Assembly: GCF_947253395.1 (NCBI RefSeq)
Contig: NZ_CAMXYY010000035.1
Span: forward strand, 1-15,984
From: an uncultured Olegusella sp.
Lineage (GTDB): Bacteria > Actinomycetota > Coriobacteriia > Coriobacteriales > Atopobiaceae
Direction: 5' to 3'
Length of the DNA stretch: 15,984 nucleotides
The notes under the pieces are model-generated. The model was not told the origin of the DNA. It was given only the letters and a program-made list of their open reading frames with translations, and searched no databases. The translations under genes and the position numbers were made by a program. This document shows, piece by piece, positions 7,391 to 15,667 of this stretch; the first letter of the stretch is position 1; every line of letters starts with the position of its first letter.

Positions 7391-9370
7391 CTATTCCAAC
7401 TCGAACGCGCCAGTGTAGAGTTGGTAGTAAGTACCTTTTGCTGCAATCAGGTCATCATGGGTACCGCGCTCGATAATGTGGCCATGATCCAGCACAATAA
7501 TCACGTCAGAGTTGCGAACGGTCGACAAACGGTGGGCGATGACAAAGGTTGTACGGCCTTCCATCAGTGCGTCCATACCGCGCTGCACTATCTGCTCGGT
7601 ACGTGTATCGATGGAGCTGGTTGCTTCGTCAAGAATCATGACTGGCGGATCGGCTACAGCGGCACGTGCAATTGAGAGCAGTTGGCGCTGACCCTGCGAA
7701 AGGCGGGCAGCGTTGTCCGTAAGCATAGTCTCATAGCTTTGTGGCAGACGACGGATGAAGCTATCGGCACCTGCAATTTTTGCCGCACGGATGCATTCTT
7801 CATCGGAGGCACTTAGCTTGCCATAGCGAATGTTGTCCATAACCGTACCAGTAAATAGGTTGGTATCCTGTAGCACCATGCCAAGTGAGCGGCGCAAATC
7901 TGCTTTGCGAATCTTGTCAATATTGATGCCATCGTAGCGAATTTTACCATCGGAAATATCGTAGAAGCGGTTAACCAAATTAGTGATAGTTGTTTTGCCA
8001 GCACCTGTAGCGCCAACAAAAGCAACTTTTTGACCAGGTAAGGCATACAGTGAAATATCGTGTAGAACCTCGTGGTCAGGCTTATAGCCAAAGTCTACAT
8101 CGACAAACACCACTTCGCCTTGTAACGGAATCAAATCAACCTTGCCGTTGTTCTTGTGGGGATGTTTCCAAGCCCACTTACCAGAGTTTTCATGGCACTC
8201 GTGAAGACTTCCATCGGAGTCACGCACAACATTGACGAGCGTAACGTAGCCCTCATCGGTCTCGACAGGCTCATCAAGCAGTTCAAAAATACGTTCCGCA
8301 CCAGCGAGGCCCATGACTACAAAGTTAATTTGGTTTGATACCTGACCAATTTGGCCTGCAAAACGCTTGGTCATATTGAGGAAGGGGATCACAATATCAA
8401 TGGAGATGAGCATGCCCGAAATCGAGGGGTTGGCCATATGAGTCTCGAGCATAACAACGCCCATAAGCGCAACTAACACGTAGGCGATATTTCCCATATT
8501 CATCAGGATAGGAGCAAGCGTATTGCCATAGATATTTGCCTTGTTGGAAGCCTCAAATAAACGACTATTAACCTCATCAAAGCTCGCCTTAGTGGCCTCT
8601 TCGTGGGTAAACACCTTGATAACTTTTTGGCCACTCATAGCCTCTTCAACAAAGCCTTCAGCATGTGCAAGCTCATGCTGCTGATCAAGGAAGAAGCGAG
8701 CAGAACGACCACCCAGCAGACGGGTAACCCAAAACATCAGTGCAATAACCACCAGTACTACCAGTGACAGCGGTACTGAATACCACAGCATTAAAGCGAG
8801 AACTGAAATCATGGCGATACCAGAAATCAGCAGGTTGGGAAGGGCCACGCCGATAAGTTGACGGAGGGTATCAACGTCGTTGGTATACGTAGACATAATG
8901 TCGCCATGTTTGCGCGTATCAAAATATCTAATGGGCAAATCTTCCATGTGGCTAAACATATCATTGCGAACGCGCATGAGTGTGCCTTGAGTGACTACCG
9001 CAGCAAGTTGGGTCTCGATAACAATGGCTATCAATGCCAGTATGTAGCAGCCCAAGAGCGTAAATGCAATCTGCATAAGGGGAGCAGCTGCTGCCGACCA
9101 ATCGCCCTGCTTCCAATACTGGCCCACAACAGCAATGGCTTGCTGCAAAAACATGGAAGGCAAGGTTGCCACAACGGCCTGGGTAACGATGCACAAAAGA
9201 ATAATGACGGTGTGGGCGGGATAGTAACGTATCATAAGGCCGATGGCGCGTCGCAGTGTTGCTAAGGGCCTGCGAGCTCCGCGCTTGTGTTCAGGCTTGG
9301 AGTCGCCTTCGCCTGCGGGCTTTTGAGTTGTTTGAGCAGTGTCCTGCTTAAGTTCGTCTTGCTTACTCAT
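7391..9370 (-). CDS. ABC exporter subunit with consensus nucleotide site (fused membrane and ATPase domains)
   Basis: This 659-aa half-transporter of the multidrug/lipid ABC exporter type (TM288/LmrD-like) has about six membrane helices in residues 45-340 and an ATPase domain from about 415. Motifs are intact: Walker A GATGAGKTT (453-461), Q-loop Q501, Walker B VMILDE with catalytic E582, and H-loop H613. The signature reads LSQGQ (557-561) instead of LSGGQ, which is typical of the consensus subunit in heterodimers. An insert of about 40 residues between the membrane and ATPase domains (about 375-414) is rich in Trp, His and charged residues. The start is the ATG at 9370, with AAGGAGAGG just upstream. 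It overlaps the end of the partner gene by 8 bp, implying translational coupling. The N-terminal 35 residues are a hydrophilic, Lys/Gln-rich extension. The substrate cannot be deduced. Confidence 0.95.
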   Translation of the reverse strand: MSKQDELKQDTAQTTQKPAGEGDSKPEHKRGARRPLATLRRAIGLMIRYYPAHTVIILLCIVTQAVVATLPSMFLQQAIAVVGQYWKQGDWSAAAAPLMQIAFTLLGCYILALIAIVIETQLAAVVTQGTLMRVRNDMFSHMEDLPIRYFDTRKHGDIMSTYTNDVDTLRQLIGVALPNLLISGIAMISVLALMLWYSVPLSLVVLVVIALMFWVTRLLGGRSARFFLDQQHELAHAEGFVEEAMSGQKVIKVFTHEEATKASFDEVNSRLFEASNKANIYGNTLAPILMNMGNIAYVLVALMGVVMLETHMANPSISGMLISIDIVIPFLNMTKRFAGQIGQVSNQINFVVMGLAGAERIFELLDEPVETDEGYVTLVNVVRDSDGSLHECHENSGKWAWKHPHKNNGKVDLIPLQGEVVFVDVDFGYKPDHEVLHDISLYALPGQKVAFVGATGAGKTTITNLVNRFYDISDGKIRYDGINIDKIRKADLRRSLGMVLQDTNLFTGTVMDNIRYGKLSASDEECIRAAKIAGADSFIRRLPQSYETMLTDNAARLSQGQRQLLSIARAAVADPPVMILDEATSSIDTRTEQIVQRGMDALMEGRTTFVIAHRLSTVRNSDVIIVLDHGHIIERGTHDDLIAAKGTYYQLYTGAFELE

Positions 9371-11216
9371 CAGCCTCTCCTTCCTCTGCGATATTGCCCA
9401 TGCGCTCGTCGTGGGACTGTTTGTTTTGAGTGGTATAGATGTCGCGATAAATATCGGATGTGTGTAGCAGCTCATCATGGGTGCCGATAGCGCTTATACG
9501 TCCGTCATTGAGTACCAAAATGCGGTCTGCATCTTCGACAGACCCCGTACGCTGTGCGATGATAATCTTGGTTGTCTCAGGCGCGTAGCTGCGCAAACCA
9601 TCGCGAATCAGACGGTCGGTCTTGGTGTCTACCGCACTGGTAGAATCGTCCATGATAAGGACACGTGGATGTTTGAGCAGAGCGCGTGCAATACAGAGGC
9701 GCTGTTTTTGACCACCAGAAACATTGGTGCCACCCTGCTCAATATAGCTGTCATATTTGTCAGGCATCAGCTGAATAAACTCATCCGCCTGCGCAATCTT
9801 GCATGCTTCGATAAGTTCCTCGTCGGTGGCGTTTTTATCGCCCCAACGCAGGTTTTCTTTGATGGTGCCCGAGAAAAGTACATTGCGCTGTAGCACAACT
9901 GCTACGGCATCGCGAAGGGTATCAAGATCATAGTCGCGCACATCGTGACCGCCCACGCGCACGGTACCTTCGGTTGCATCGTACAAGCGGCTGATAAGCT
10001 GGATGAGGGTAGACTTACTGGAACCCGTTCCGCCGACAATGCCAAGTACCTCACCGCTCTTAATATGCAGATCAACGTCAGAAAGTGCCATACGGTCAGC
10101 GCGCTCAGAATAGCGGAAGCTCACATTATCAAAGTCAATGCTGCCATCGGGTACTTCCATCAGAGGGTTTTCGGGATTTTTGATATCAGGGGTTTCCATG
10201 AGTACTTGGCAGATACGCTGAGCGCTCTCAAAAGACATCGTAATCATGACAAAAATCATCGTGAGCATCATCAAGCTCATCAGTACCGACATACCATAGG
10301 TAAGCAAAGCAGATAAGGCTCCAACCTGCATGAGACTGCCTTTAGATTGAATGATAGCTTTGCTGCCAAAGTAGATGACAAAAAGGAAGATGACATCAAC
10401 CGAGAAGGTCATTACGGGGCTAATCCAAGCCAAGATACGCTCAACGTGGACAAAGTCATGATAGAGTGAGCCGCTCGCATCTCCAAATTTTTGTTTCTCA
10501 TACTCTTCGCGAACATAACTTTTGACTACACGTATACCATCAATGTTTTCTTGAACGGAGTCATTCAAGCGATCGTATTTCTTGAAAATGCGGCGGAAGA
10601 TAGGCATAACCTTTGCAACAATAAAGAAAAGAAATATACCTAGGAAAATAGCAACAACCACAAAGACTGCCGCCATAGGACCTGCTGTAGCAAAAGCCAT
10701 GACGATGGCAAAGACAATCATCATGGTCGAACGGATTGCTGTACGAATGATCATCATGTATGCCTGCTGGACATTGGTCACATCTGTGGTGAGGCGAGTA
10801 ACCAGTGACGAGGTTGAAAAACGATCAATATTGGAAAACGAAAAATCTTGAATGCGTGAAAAGATATCGTACCTAAGGTTTTTTGCAAAGCCAGCAGAGG
10901 CGGTCGAGCAGGTCACGCCTGCTGCAGCACCAAAGGCGAGTGAAAGAATTGCGAGTAGGATAAGGGCAACTCCAAAGTTGGCAACGACGCTCATGCCAGC
11001 GCCTTCGTTGATTGCATTGATGAGTCCTGCGGTCAAGAAGGGCAGGGCGCACTCGATGAGAACCTCAGCTGTCACAAGAATAGGAGTCTTAATAGAGAGT
11101 TTTTTATATTCACGAATACTGGGTTTGAGGATGGCGATGACCTCGCCAAAGCTATAAGCACCATCTTGGAAACCAAGGCGCTTTGCCCAGCCTTGTTTTT
11201 GTTCTTCTTTTGCCAT
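9363..11216 (-). CDS. ABC exporter subunit with degenerate nucleotide site
   Basis: This 617-aa partner of the downstream ABC subunit (TM287/LmrC-like) has membrane helices within residues 45-330 and an ATPase domain from about 355. Walker A is GGTGSSKST (395-403, Lys 401), the Q-loop is Q443 and the signature is VSGGQ (499-503). Two catalytic positions are replaced: Walker B ends in MDD, with D524 where hydrolysing sites have Glu, and the H-loop is Q555 (IIAQRTGSV) instead of His. This is the known pattern of heterodimeric exporters. The site built on this subunit binds but barely hydrolyses ATP, while its intact signature completes the active site of the partner. The start ATG at 11216 overlaps the marR stop codon by one base (TAATG), so the three genes form one operon. 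A GAGAG stretch about eight bases upstream may serve as ribosome site. Confidence 0.95.
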   Translation of the reverse strand: MAKEEQKQGWAKRLGFQDGAYSFGEVIAILKPSIREYKKLSIKTPILVTAEVLIECALPFLTAGLINAINEGAGMSVVANFGVALILLAILSLAFGAAAGVTCSTASAGFAKNLRYDIFSRIQDFSFSNIDRFSTSSLVTRLTTDVTNVQQAYMMIIRTAIRSTMMIVFAIVMAFATAGPMAAVFVVVAIFLGIFLFFIVAKVMPIFRRIFKKYDRLNDSVQENIDGIRVVKSYVREEYEKQKFGDASGSLYHDFVHVERILAWISPVMTFSVDVIFLFVIYFGSKAIIQSKGSLMQVGALSALLTYGMSVLMSLMMLTMIFVMITMSFESAQRICQVLMETPDIKNPENPLMEVPDGSIDFDNVSFRYSERADRMALSDVDLHIKSGEVLGIVGGTGSSKSTLIQLISRLYDATEGTVRVGGHDVRDYDLDTLRDAVAVVLQRNVLFSGTIKENLRWGDKNATDEELIEACKIAQADEFIQLMPDKYDSYIEQGGTNVSGGQKQRLCIARALLKHPRVLIMDDSTSAVDTKTDRLIRDGLRSYAPETTKIIIAQRTGSVEDADRILVLNDGRISAIGTHDELLHTSDIYRDIYTTQNKQSHDERMGNIAEEGEADE

Positions 11217-11683
11217 TACATCGCTCTCTCTTGATCTTCAATTTCGTGCCAATGTGCAGATATGCGGTCAAGCATTTCTGCTAGTTGAGTTTTTTCTTCG
11301 TCTGAAAGCGGATAGAGAGACTGTTGTATAAAGGCTTCGTGCTTGGCGTTGATTTCTTCAGCGCGCGCATTTCCTTCTACAGTCAAAATCACCTCACGCT
11401 GACGACCATCGTGTTCTAAGGGCTTGCGCTCGATGAGCTTTTCGTTTTCGAGTTTAGTCAGCACTTCAGAAAGCGATGCGGCTGCAGTTCCTGCCCGGTT
11501 GAGCAATTCGCGCTGGGGAAGGCTTCCACCAGCTTGGCGCAGAGCGATGAGAATATAGGGTTTGCCTGCGCGACCTCCTGCATGGTGATGCAGAAAAAAG
11601 CCAAAGTAACCAAAATTTCGAAGCACTCGGCATTCGGTAGATAGAGATGCAAGCTTGTTTTTTTCGTCTTCTGCCTCGAGCAT
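11216..11683 (-). CDS. MarR-family transcriptional regulator of the ABC exporter operon
   Basis: This is a 155-aa winged-helix regulator. The recognition region lies around LPQRELLNRAGTAAASLSEVLTKLENEKLIER, and the wing is DGRQREVILT, matching the DxRxxxLxLT signature of MarR proteins. N- and C-terminal helices would form the dimer interface. The N-terminal segment has an unusual aromatic and His/Gly-rich patch (FGYFGFFLHHHAGG) that could line a ligand pocket; that is inference. The start ATG at 11683 follows GGAGG by five bases, and the GTG at 11698 is rejected. It is the first gene of an operon with the two ABC subunits. Two GGTACC-centred repeats in its own promoter suggest autorepression relieved by an exported compound, as is common for marR-ABC units. 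Confidence 0.93.
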   Translation of the reverse strand: MLEAEDEKNKLASLSTECRVLRNFGYFGFFLHHHAGGRAGKPYILIALRQAGGSLPQRELLNRAGTAAASLSEVLTKLENEKLIERKPLEHDGRQREVILTVEGNARAEEINAKHEAFIQQSLYPLSDEEKTQLAEMLDRISAHWHEIEDQERAM

Positions 11684-11736
11684 AATTTCCTCCCTCACTC
11701 GAGTAGTTCTTCTCCTAAATAAGGGAACGTGGAGGG

Positions 11737-11765
11737 ATTGTAGGTACCGAAATAGTTAATGTCAA
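11737..11765 (-). promoter_or_regulatory. Promoter of the marR-ABC operon
   Basis: On the minus strand, a perfect -35 (TTGACA, 11765-11760) and a near-perfect -10 (TACAAT, 11742-11737) are separated by exactly 17 bp. The implied transcription start is near 11730, giving a leader of about 47 bases before the marR ATG. The region upstream of the -35 is A/T-rich and could act as an UP element. Confidence 0.88.
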
Positions 11766-11774
11766 GGTACCGAA
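11742..11774. promoter_or_regulatory. Two direct 10-bp repeats, probable MarR operators
   Basis: AGGTACCGAA occurs at 11742-11751 and again at 11765-11774, 23 bp apart. Each has the palindromic core GGTACC. Seen from the operon, one copy ends exactly where the -35 begins and the other exactly where the -10 begins. A protein on these sites would compete directly with RNA polymerase. The adjacent marR product is the natural candidate. Confidence 0.7.
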
Positions 11775-11911
11775 TAAATTTTTCTTTTTATCGAAAGACG
11801 TACATATTTTGCTCAATAGAGATAGCTATGACAGGGGTGGAGAGGGTGGGGAGTAAGCAAAACGACCGCTTGATGTGATATTTCTGCCGTCTACCGTTTA
11901 TTTTGCACGAT
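11775..11911. other. Divergent spacer with no recognised gene
   Basis: This is the middle of the roughly 320-bp divergent region between marR and the DeoR gene. It holds an A/T-rich tract next to the marR promoter (11775-11791) and a purine-rich, G-run segment (about 11834-11852) containing GGGG, GG, GGG and GGGG runs. No open reading frame with a ribosome site, no tRNA and no clear cre-like site was seen. Confidence 0.5.
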
Positions 11912-11931
11912 TATGAGCGAATATGAGCGAA
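11912..11931 (+). promoter_or_regulatory. Tandem 10-bp direct repeats upstream of the fructose operon promoter
   Basis: TATGAGCGAA occurs twice with no gap (11912-11921 and 11922-11931), followed by TAT, the start of a third copy. The period is close to one helical turn, so both copies face the same side of the DNA. The repeats end five bases before the -35 box. DeoR-family regulators often bind short phased direct repeats, so the product of the next gene is the likely ligand; a separate activator is also possible. Confidence 0.6.
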
Positions 11932-11935
11932 TATC

Positions 11936-11964
11936 TTGCAATAAACTAAAAAATAGTTCATAAT
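11936..11964 (+). promoter_or_regulatory. Promoter of the DeoR-FruK-FruA operon
   Basis: A -35 box TTGCAA (11936-11941) and a -10 box CATAAT (11959-11964) are separated by exactly 17 bp. The spacer ends in an inverted repeat, AACTA and TAGTT around five A residues (11944-11958), which could be a further operator. The predicted start near 11971 gives a short leader before the AGGAGG at 11994-11999. Confidence 0.8.
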
Positions 11965-12003
11965 CAATCACAAGAGATATGGATGAATTCCCTAGGAGGC
12001 GAA

Positions 12004-12756
12004 ATGTTGGCCCCAGAGAGACGCGAGCGTATAGTTCAGCTCGTTGATACGTATGGCAGCATTTCGGCCAGCAGGCTCATAGAAGAGCTTGGCGCTAGTC
12101 CTGCAACTATTCGCCGCGATATCGAAGCTTTAGCTCAGATGGGCCGTCTTGTCAAAGTGCATGGTGGTGCTACGACAATCAATAACTTTACGTATGAGAC
12201 TTTTGACCGCGCTTTGGATGAACGCTATGCGCTGAATGTAGATGAAAAGAAAATCATTGGCGCTCATGCTGCTGCACTCATTGAGCCCGGTGATTTTGTT
12301 TATATCGATGCGGGGTCTACCACCGAAGCTCTGGTGGATGCTCTGGATTGCCAAGGCGTAATGTTTGTCACCAACTCGGTAGTGCATGCGCGCAAGCTTG
12401 TATGTAAGGGTTACCGTACTCTTCTTACAGGTGGCGAGCTTAAGGCGTCAACAGAAGCTATGGTAGGTCCCGAGGCAATTTCAGGTATTCAGCGTTATCA
12501 CTTTACCAAAGGTTTTTGGGGTACCAATGGCGCCACGCGCGCTCAAGGTTTTACCACCCCTGATATTAACGAGGCCCAGGTCAAGCATGCTGCTATGGAA
12601 AGGGCGGGCCAGCGTTTTGTACTTGCAGATGCCGATAAACTTGGTCGTGTTGCGCCAGTAACTTTTGCAGATTTCACTTCGGCTACGATTATTACCGCAG
12701 GCGATGTGAATAGTGTGTTCGGCAAGCTTCCCAACGTAGTGGAGGTATCTGAATGA
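12004..12756 (+). CDS. DeoR-family transcriptional regulator of the fructose operon
   Basis: This 250-aa protein has a DeoR-type N-terminal helix-turn-helix (about residues 3-55; SASRLIEELGASPATIRRDIEAL followed by GRLVKVHGGA) and a C-terminal DeoRC sugar-phosphate sensor domain. The sensor carries the IDAGSTTEALVDAL, FVTNSVVHARKL and LTGGELKAST motifs and the FWGTNG and LADADKLG signatures of the family. It opens an operon with 1-phosphofructokinase and a fructose PTS, so it is probably a FruR-type repressor that senses fructose-1-phosphate or a related phosphate; the effector is inferred. I place the start at the ATG at 12004 because AGGAGG sits four bases upstream. That spacing is short, so the TTG at 12007 is an alternative; the ATG at 11983 has no good ribosome site. 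Its stop overlaps the fruK start by four bases (ATGA). Confidence 0.92.
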   Translation: MLAPERRERIVQLVDTYGSISASRLIEELGASPATIRRDIEALAQMGRLVKVHGGATTINNFTYETFDRALDERYALNVDEKKIIGAHAAALIEPGDFVYIDAGSTTEALVDALDCQGVMFVTNSVVHARKLVCKGYRTLLTGGELKASTEAMVGPEAISGIQRYHFTKGFWGTNGATRAQGFTTPDINEAQVKHAAMERAGQRFVLADADKLGRVAPVTFADFTSATIITAGDVNSVFGKLPNVVEVSE

Positions 12757-13655
12757 TTTACACCGTTACATTCAATCCAGCACTCGACTATGCAGTGGGG
12801 GTGGAACATCTACAACTTGGCTCGGTCAATCGTACCTGCAGTGAGAAAATTCTTCCTGGCGGTAAGGGTATTAACGTATCCATTGTCTTGGGCAATTTAG
12901 GGCATGAATCCATCGCCTTGGGCTTTGTCGCAGGCTTTACTGGTCGTGAGATTGAAGAGCGCACGGAGTCCTATGGTGCTCAGTGCAAGTTTATTCATGT
13001 TGCTGAAGGTCTTTCCCGTATTAATGTAAAGATCAAAAGCGATGAAGAATCCGAAATCAATGGTATGGGACCACGTATTACCGACGCTGACGTGCAGGCG
13101 CTTTTTGAGCAGCTTGATACCTTAGTTGAAGGTGATGTGCTGGTAATTTCTGGCTCAATTCCTTCGGTGTTGCCAGCTGATATGTACGAGCGTATCATGG
13201 CCCGTCTTGAGGGGCGTGGCATTCGTATTGTTGTTGACGCTGAGCGCGATTTGCTTACCAACGTGTTGCCGTATCGCCCTTGGTTGATTAAACCAAACAA
13301 TCACGAGCTTGGGGCCATTTTTGGTGTTGAGCTGCGCACGCGCGATGAGGTTGTGCCTTATGCCAAAAAGCTACAAGAGCGAGGTGCGGCAAATGTATTG
13401 ATTTCTATGGCAGGAGAAGGTGCTGTGCTGGTTGCTGAGGATGGCACGGTTACTGGTGGCCCTGCTCCTAAGGGCACTGTGGTCAACTCCGTAGGTGCTG
13501 GTGACTCGATGGTTGCTGGCTTTGTAGCGGGTTATTTGGAAAAGGGCAATTACGAGGATGCATACAAGATGGGCGTTGCATGTGGTAGCGCATCTGCATT
13601 CTCGTCTGAGTTGACGACTCGTGCCGAGGCGGAAGCTCTGCTTGCAACTCTATAA
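12753..13655 (+). CDS. fruK: 1-Phosphofructokinase (PfkB/ribokinase family)
   Basis: This 300-aa cytosolic kinase should phosphorylate fructose-1-phosphate to fructose-1,6-bisphosphate with ATP, feeding PTS-imported fructose into glycolysis. The N-terminus MIYTVTFNPALDY is typical of FruK/LacC. The GGKGIN motif (36-41) contacts the sugar, KPNNHEL (180-186) is the conserved PfkB segment, and GAGDS (248-252) holds the catalytic base D251 and anion hole. The length matches the family. It is translated from an ATG overlapping the DeoR stop, with GGAGG upstream inside the DeoR gene. The neighbouring fructose PTS favours 1-phosphofructokinase over tagatose-6-phosphate kinase (LacC), which looks similar in sequence. 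Confidence 0.94.
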   Translation: MIYTVTFNPALDYAVGVEHLQLGSVNRTCSEKILPGGKGINVSIVLGNLGHESIALGFVAGFTGREIEERTESYGAQCKFIHVAEGLSRINVKIKSDEESEINGMGPRITDADVQALFEQLDTLVEGDVLVISGSIPSVLPADMYERIMARLEGRGIRIVVDAERDLLTNVLPYRPWLIKPNNHELGAIFGVELRTRDEVVPYAKKLQERGAANVLISMAGEGAVLVAEDGTVTGGPAPKGTVVNSVGAGDSMVAGFVAGYLEKGNYEDAYKMGVACGSASAFSSELTTRAEAEALLATL

Positions 13656-13702
13656 GACAGGTCGATGGCTGGCACATGCGTGTTAGGTGAAAGGGGAGAC
13701 GC

Positions 13703-15667
13703 ATGAGGATTAAAGACTTACTCAAACCCGAGACAATCAAGATTGGAGGTGCTCCAAAAGATAAAGCTGCAACCATCGACCAGATGGTGGCGCTGATGGA
13801 GCATCAAGGCAACATTACTGATGTTGAGACCTACAAAAAGGCTGTCCTTGCCCGTGAAGCCGAGATGAGCACGGGCGTGGAGAATGGTCTTGCTATCCCT
13901 CATGGCAAGTCTTCCGCGGTAAGCAAGCCTGGTTTGGCTGCAATGACCATTCCTACAGGTGTTGACTATGAAGCACTTGATGGCGAGCCGACTACGTTGA
14001 TTTTTTTGATTGCAGCTCCCGACACCGAGGACAACGTACATCTGCAGGTGCTTGCAAGTCTTTCTCAACTCTTGGTGGATGAGGAGCTTTGCAATAAGCT
14101 ACGTGCAGCAAAGACGGCAGATGAGTTCCTTAATCTGCTGAATGCCGCTGAGGATGCTCTCTATGTTGCCGAGCAAGAAAAGAAGCGTGAGCTTGAAGCC
14201 CAGACGGGTCAGTTTGACCTCGTGGCCATTACTGCTTGCCCCACTGGCATTGCTCACACCTATATGGCTGCAGAAAGTCTTGAGAAGAAGGCTGCCGAGA
14301 TGGGTCTTAAAATCAAGGTTGAGACCCAAGGTTCTGGTGGTGCGAAAAATGTCATCACAGCAGAAGATATCAAATCTGCGAAAGGTGTCGTAATCGCTGC
14401 TGACAAAAACGTCGACCTTGCACGCTTTGCGGGTAAACCCGTCTACTCCACTACCGTCACCAAGGGCATCCAGGAGCCTGAGCTGCTTATCAACAAGGTC
14501 ATGAATGGCGAAGCTGCTATCTATGCTGGTAGTGGTGCCGCACCAGTGAGTTCGGCCGATGATGGCGAGGGCGTTGGCCATATCATCTACAAACACCTAA
14601 TGAATGGTGTTTCTCACATGCTGCCGTTCGTTATTGGTGGCGGTATCCTGACGGCACTTGCCTTCCTCTTTGATATGGGTGCAGCTGGTGCTGGCAATTA
14701 TGGCTCTTCTACACCCTTTGCCTTCTTCTTTAAGGCAATCGGCGGCGAGGCCTTTGGTTTGATGTTGCCCATCCTTGCGGCATATATCTCGATGTCTATT
14801 GCTGACCGTCCTGGTTTGGCACCTGGCTTTGTTGGTGGTTTATTTGCCAAGGCTGGTTATAGCATAGGTTTTGTGACCGCGACTGCAGCTGGTGATGCTG
14901 AGGCTGCTGCTGCTGCCTGCGTCTCTGGTGGTTTTTTGGCAGCGCTCTTTGCTGGTTTTGCTGCAGGCTACATTATGCTGGGTATCGAGAAGCTCTGTGA
15001 CGGTATGCCCAAATCTCTTGAAGGCATCAAGCCCATCCTCATCTACCCACTCTTCGGAGTGCTCGTTGTTGGTGGCGTGATGTTCCTACTTAACCCGATT
15101 TTTGGCGCTATCAATACTGCTCTGAACAACTTCCTCGCTGGTATGGGTACAACCAACCTTGTTCTGCTTGGCGCTGTTGTCGGTGGCATGATGTCCATCG
15201 ATATGGGTGGCCCATTCAACAAGGCTGCCTACGTCTTTTCCACGGGCCTGCTTGCTGATGCCACGCTTGGCTCTGCTGGTCAGGTAGTCATGGCATCCTG
15301 CATGGTTGGCGGCATGGTGCCTCCTTTGGTGATTGCTCTGTCCACAACCTTCTTTAAGAACAAGTGGAACAAGGCTGATCGTGATGCAGGCTTGGTAAAC
15401 TACATCATGGGTCTGTCCTTTATCTCCGAAGGCGCCATCCCCTTTGCGGCTGCTGACCCCGCTCATGTGCTCCCGAGCTGCATCGTTGGTTCTGCTGTTG
15501 CCGGTGGACTATCTGCACTCTTTGGTTGCTACAGCCCCGCTCCCCATGGTGGTGCTTGGGTTATTGCTGTCCTTGGCAATCCTGTAATGTTCATCCTTGC
15601 CCTGCTCGCTGGTTCTGCTGTTGGCATGCTGATTCTTTCCTTCTGGAAGAAGCCTGTCAACGAGTAG
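13703..15667 (+). CDS. fruA: Fructose-specific PTS EIIABC component
   Basis: This 654-aa integral membrane permease imports fructose and phosphorylates it at C1, using phosphate passed from HPr. Domain order is EIIA-EIIB-EIIC. EIIA spans about residues 1-150, with the phospho-accepting H67 in LAIPHGKS. EIIB spans about 172-268, with the phosphocysteine C179 in TACPTGIAHT. A short Ala/Ser/Gly linker leads to the EIIC transport domain from about 293, with many membrane helices (starting near VSHMLPFVIGGGIL) and the conserved IADRPGLAPGFVGG segment. All three domains look intact. The ATG at 13703 follows AAGGGGAG. It lies 47 bp after fruK, with a strong terminator 60 bp downstream, so it ends the operon. 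HPr and EI are not encoded here and must come from elsewhere. The EIIC motifs favour fructose over mannitol. Confidence 0.96.
   Translation: MRIKDLLKPETIKIGGAPKDKAATIDQMVALMEHQGNITDVETYKKAVLAREAEMSTGVENGLAIPHGKSSAVSKPGLAAMTIPTGVDYEALDGEPTTLIFLIAAPDTEDNVHLQVLASLSQLLVDEELCNKLRAAKTADEFLNLLNAAEDALYVAEQEKKRELEAQTGQFDLVAITACPTGIAHTYMAAESLEKKAAEMGLKIKVETQGSGGAKNVITAEDIKSAKGVVIAADKNVDLARFAGKPVYSTTVTKGIQEPELLINKVMNGEAAIYAGSGAAPVSSADDGEGVGHIIYKHLMNGVSHMLPFVIGGGILTALAFLFDMGAAGAGNYGSSTPFAFFFKAIGGEAFGLMLPILAAYISMSIADRPGLAPGFVGGLFAKAGYSIGFVTATAAGDAEAAAAACVSGGFLAALFAGFAAGYIMLGIEKLCDGMPKSLEGIKPILIYPLFGVLVVGGVMFLLNPIFGAINTALNNFLAGMGTTNLVLLGAVVGGMMSIDMGGPFNKAAYVFSTGLLADATLGSAGQVVMASCMVGGMVPPLVIALSTTFFKNKWNKADRDAGLVNYIMGLSFISEGAIPFAAADPAHVLPSCIVGSAVAGGLSALFGCYSPAPHGGAWVIAVLGNPVMFILALLAGSAVGMLILSFWKKPVNE

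Noticed and set aside
8858..9265. Long plus-strand frames opposite the ABC transporter genes
   Set aside because: They are antisense shadows of well-supported minus-strand ABC genes, with no ribosome sites or recognisable domains.
11834..11852. G-quadruplex in the marR-DeoR spacer
   Set aside because: The G-runs are uneven and allow only a weak two-layer structure, and nothing ties it to either promoter.
11983..12003. Upstream ATG at 11983 as the DeoR-family start
   Set aside because: The AGGAGG at 11994-11999 would lie inside the coding region, and the extra seven residues are not family-like. The ATG at 12004 is better supported.
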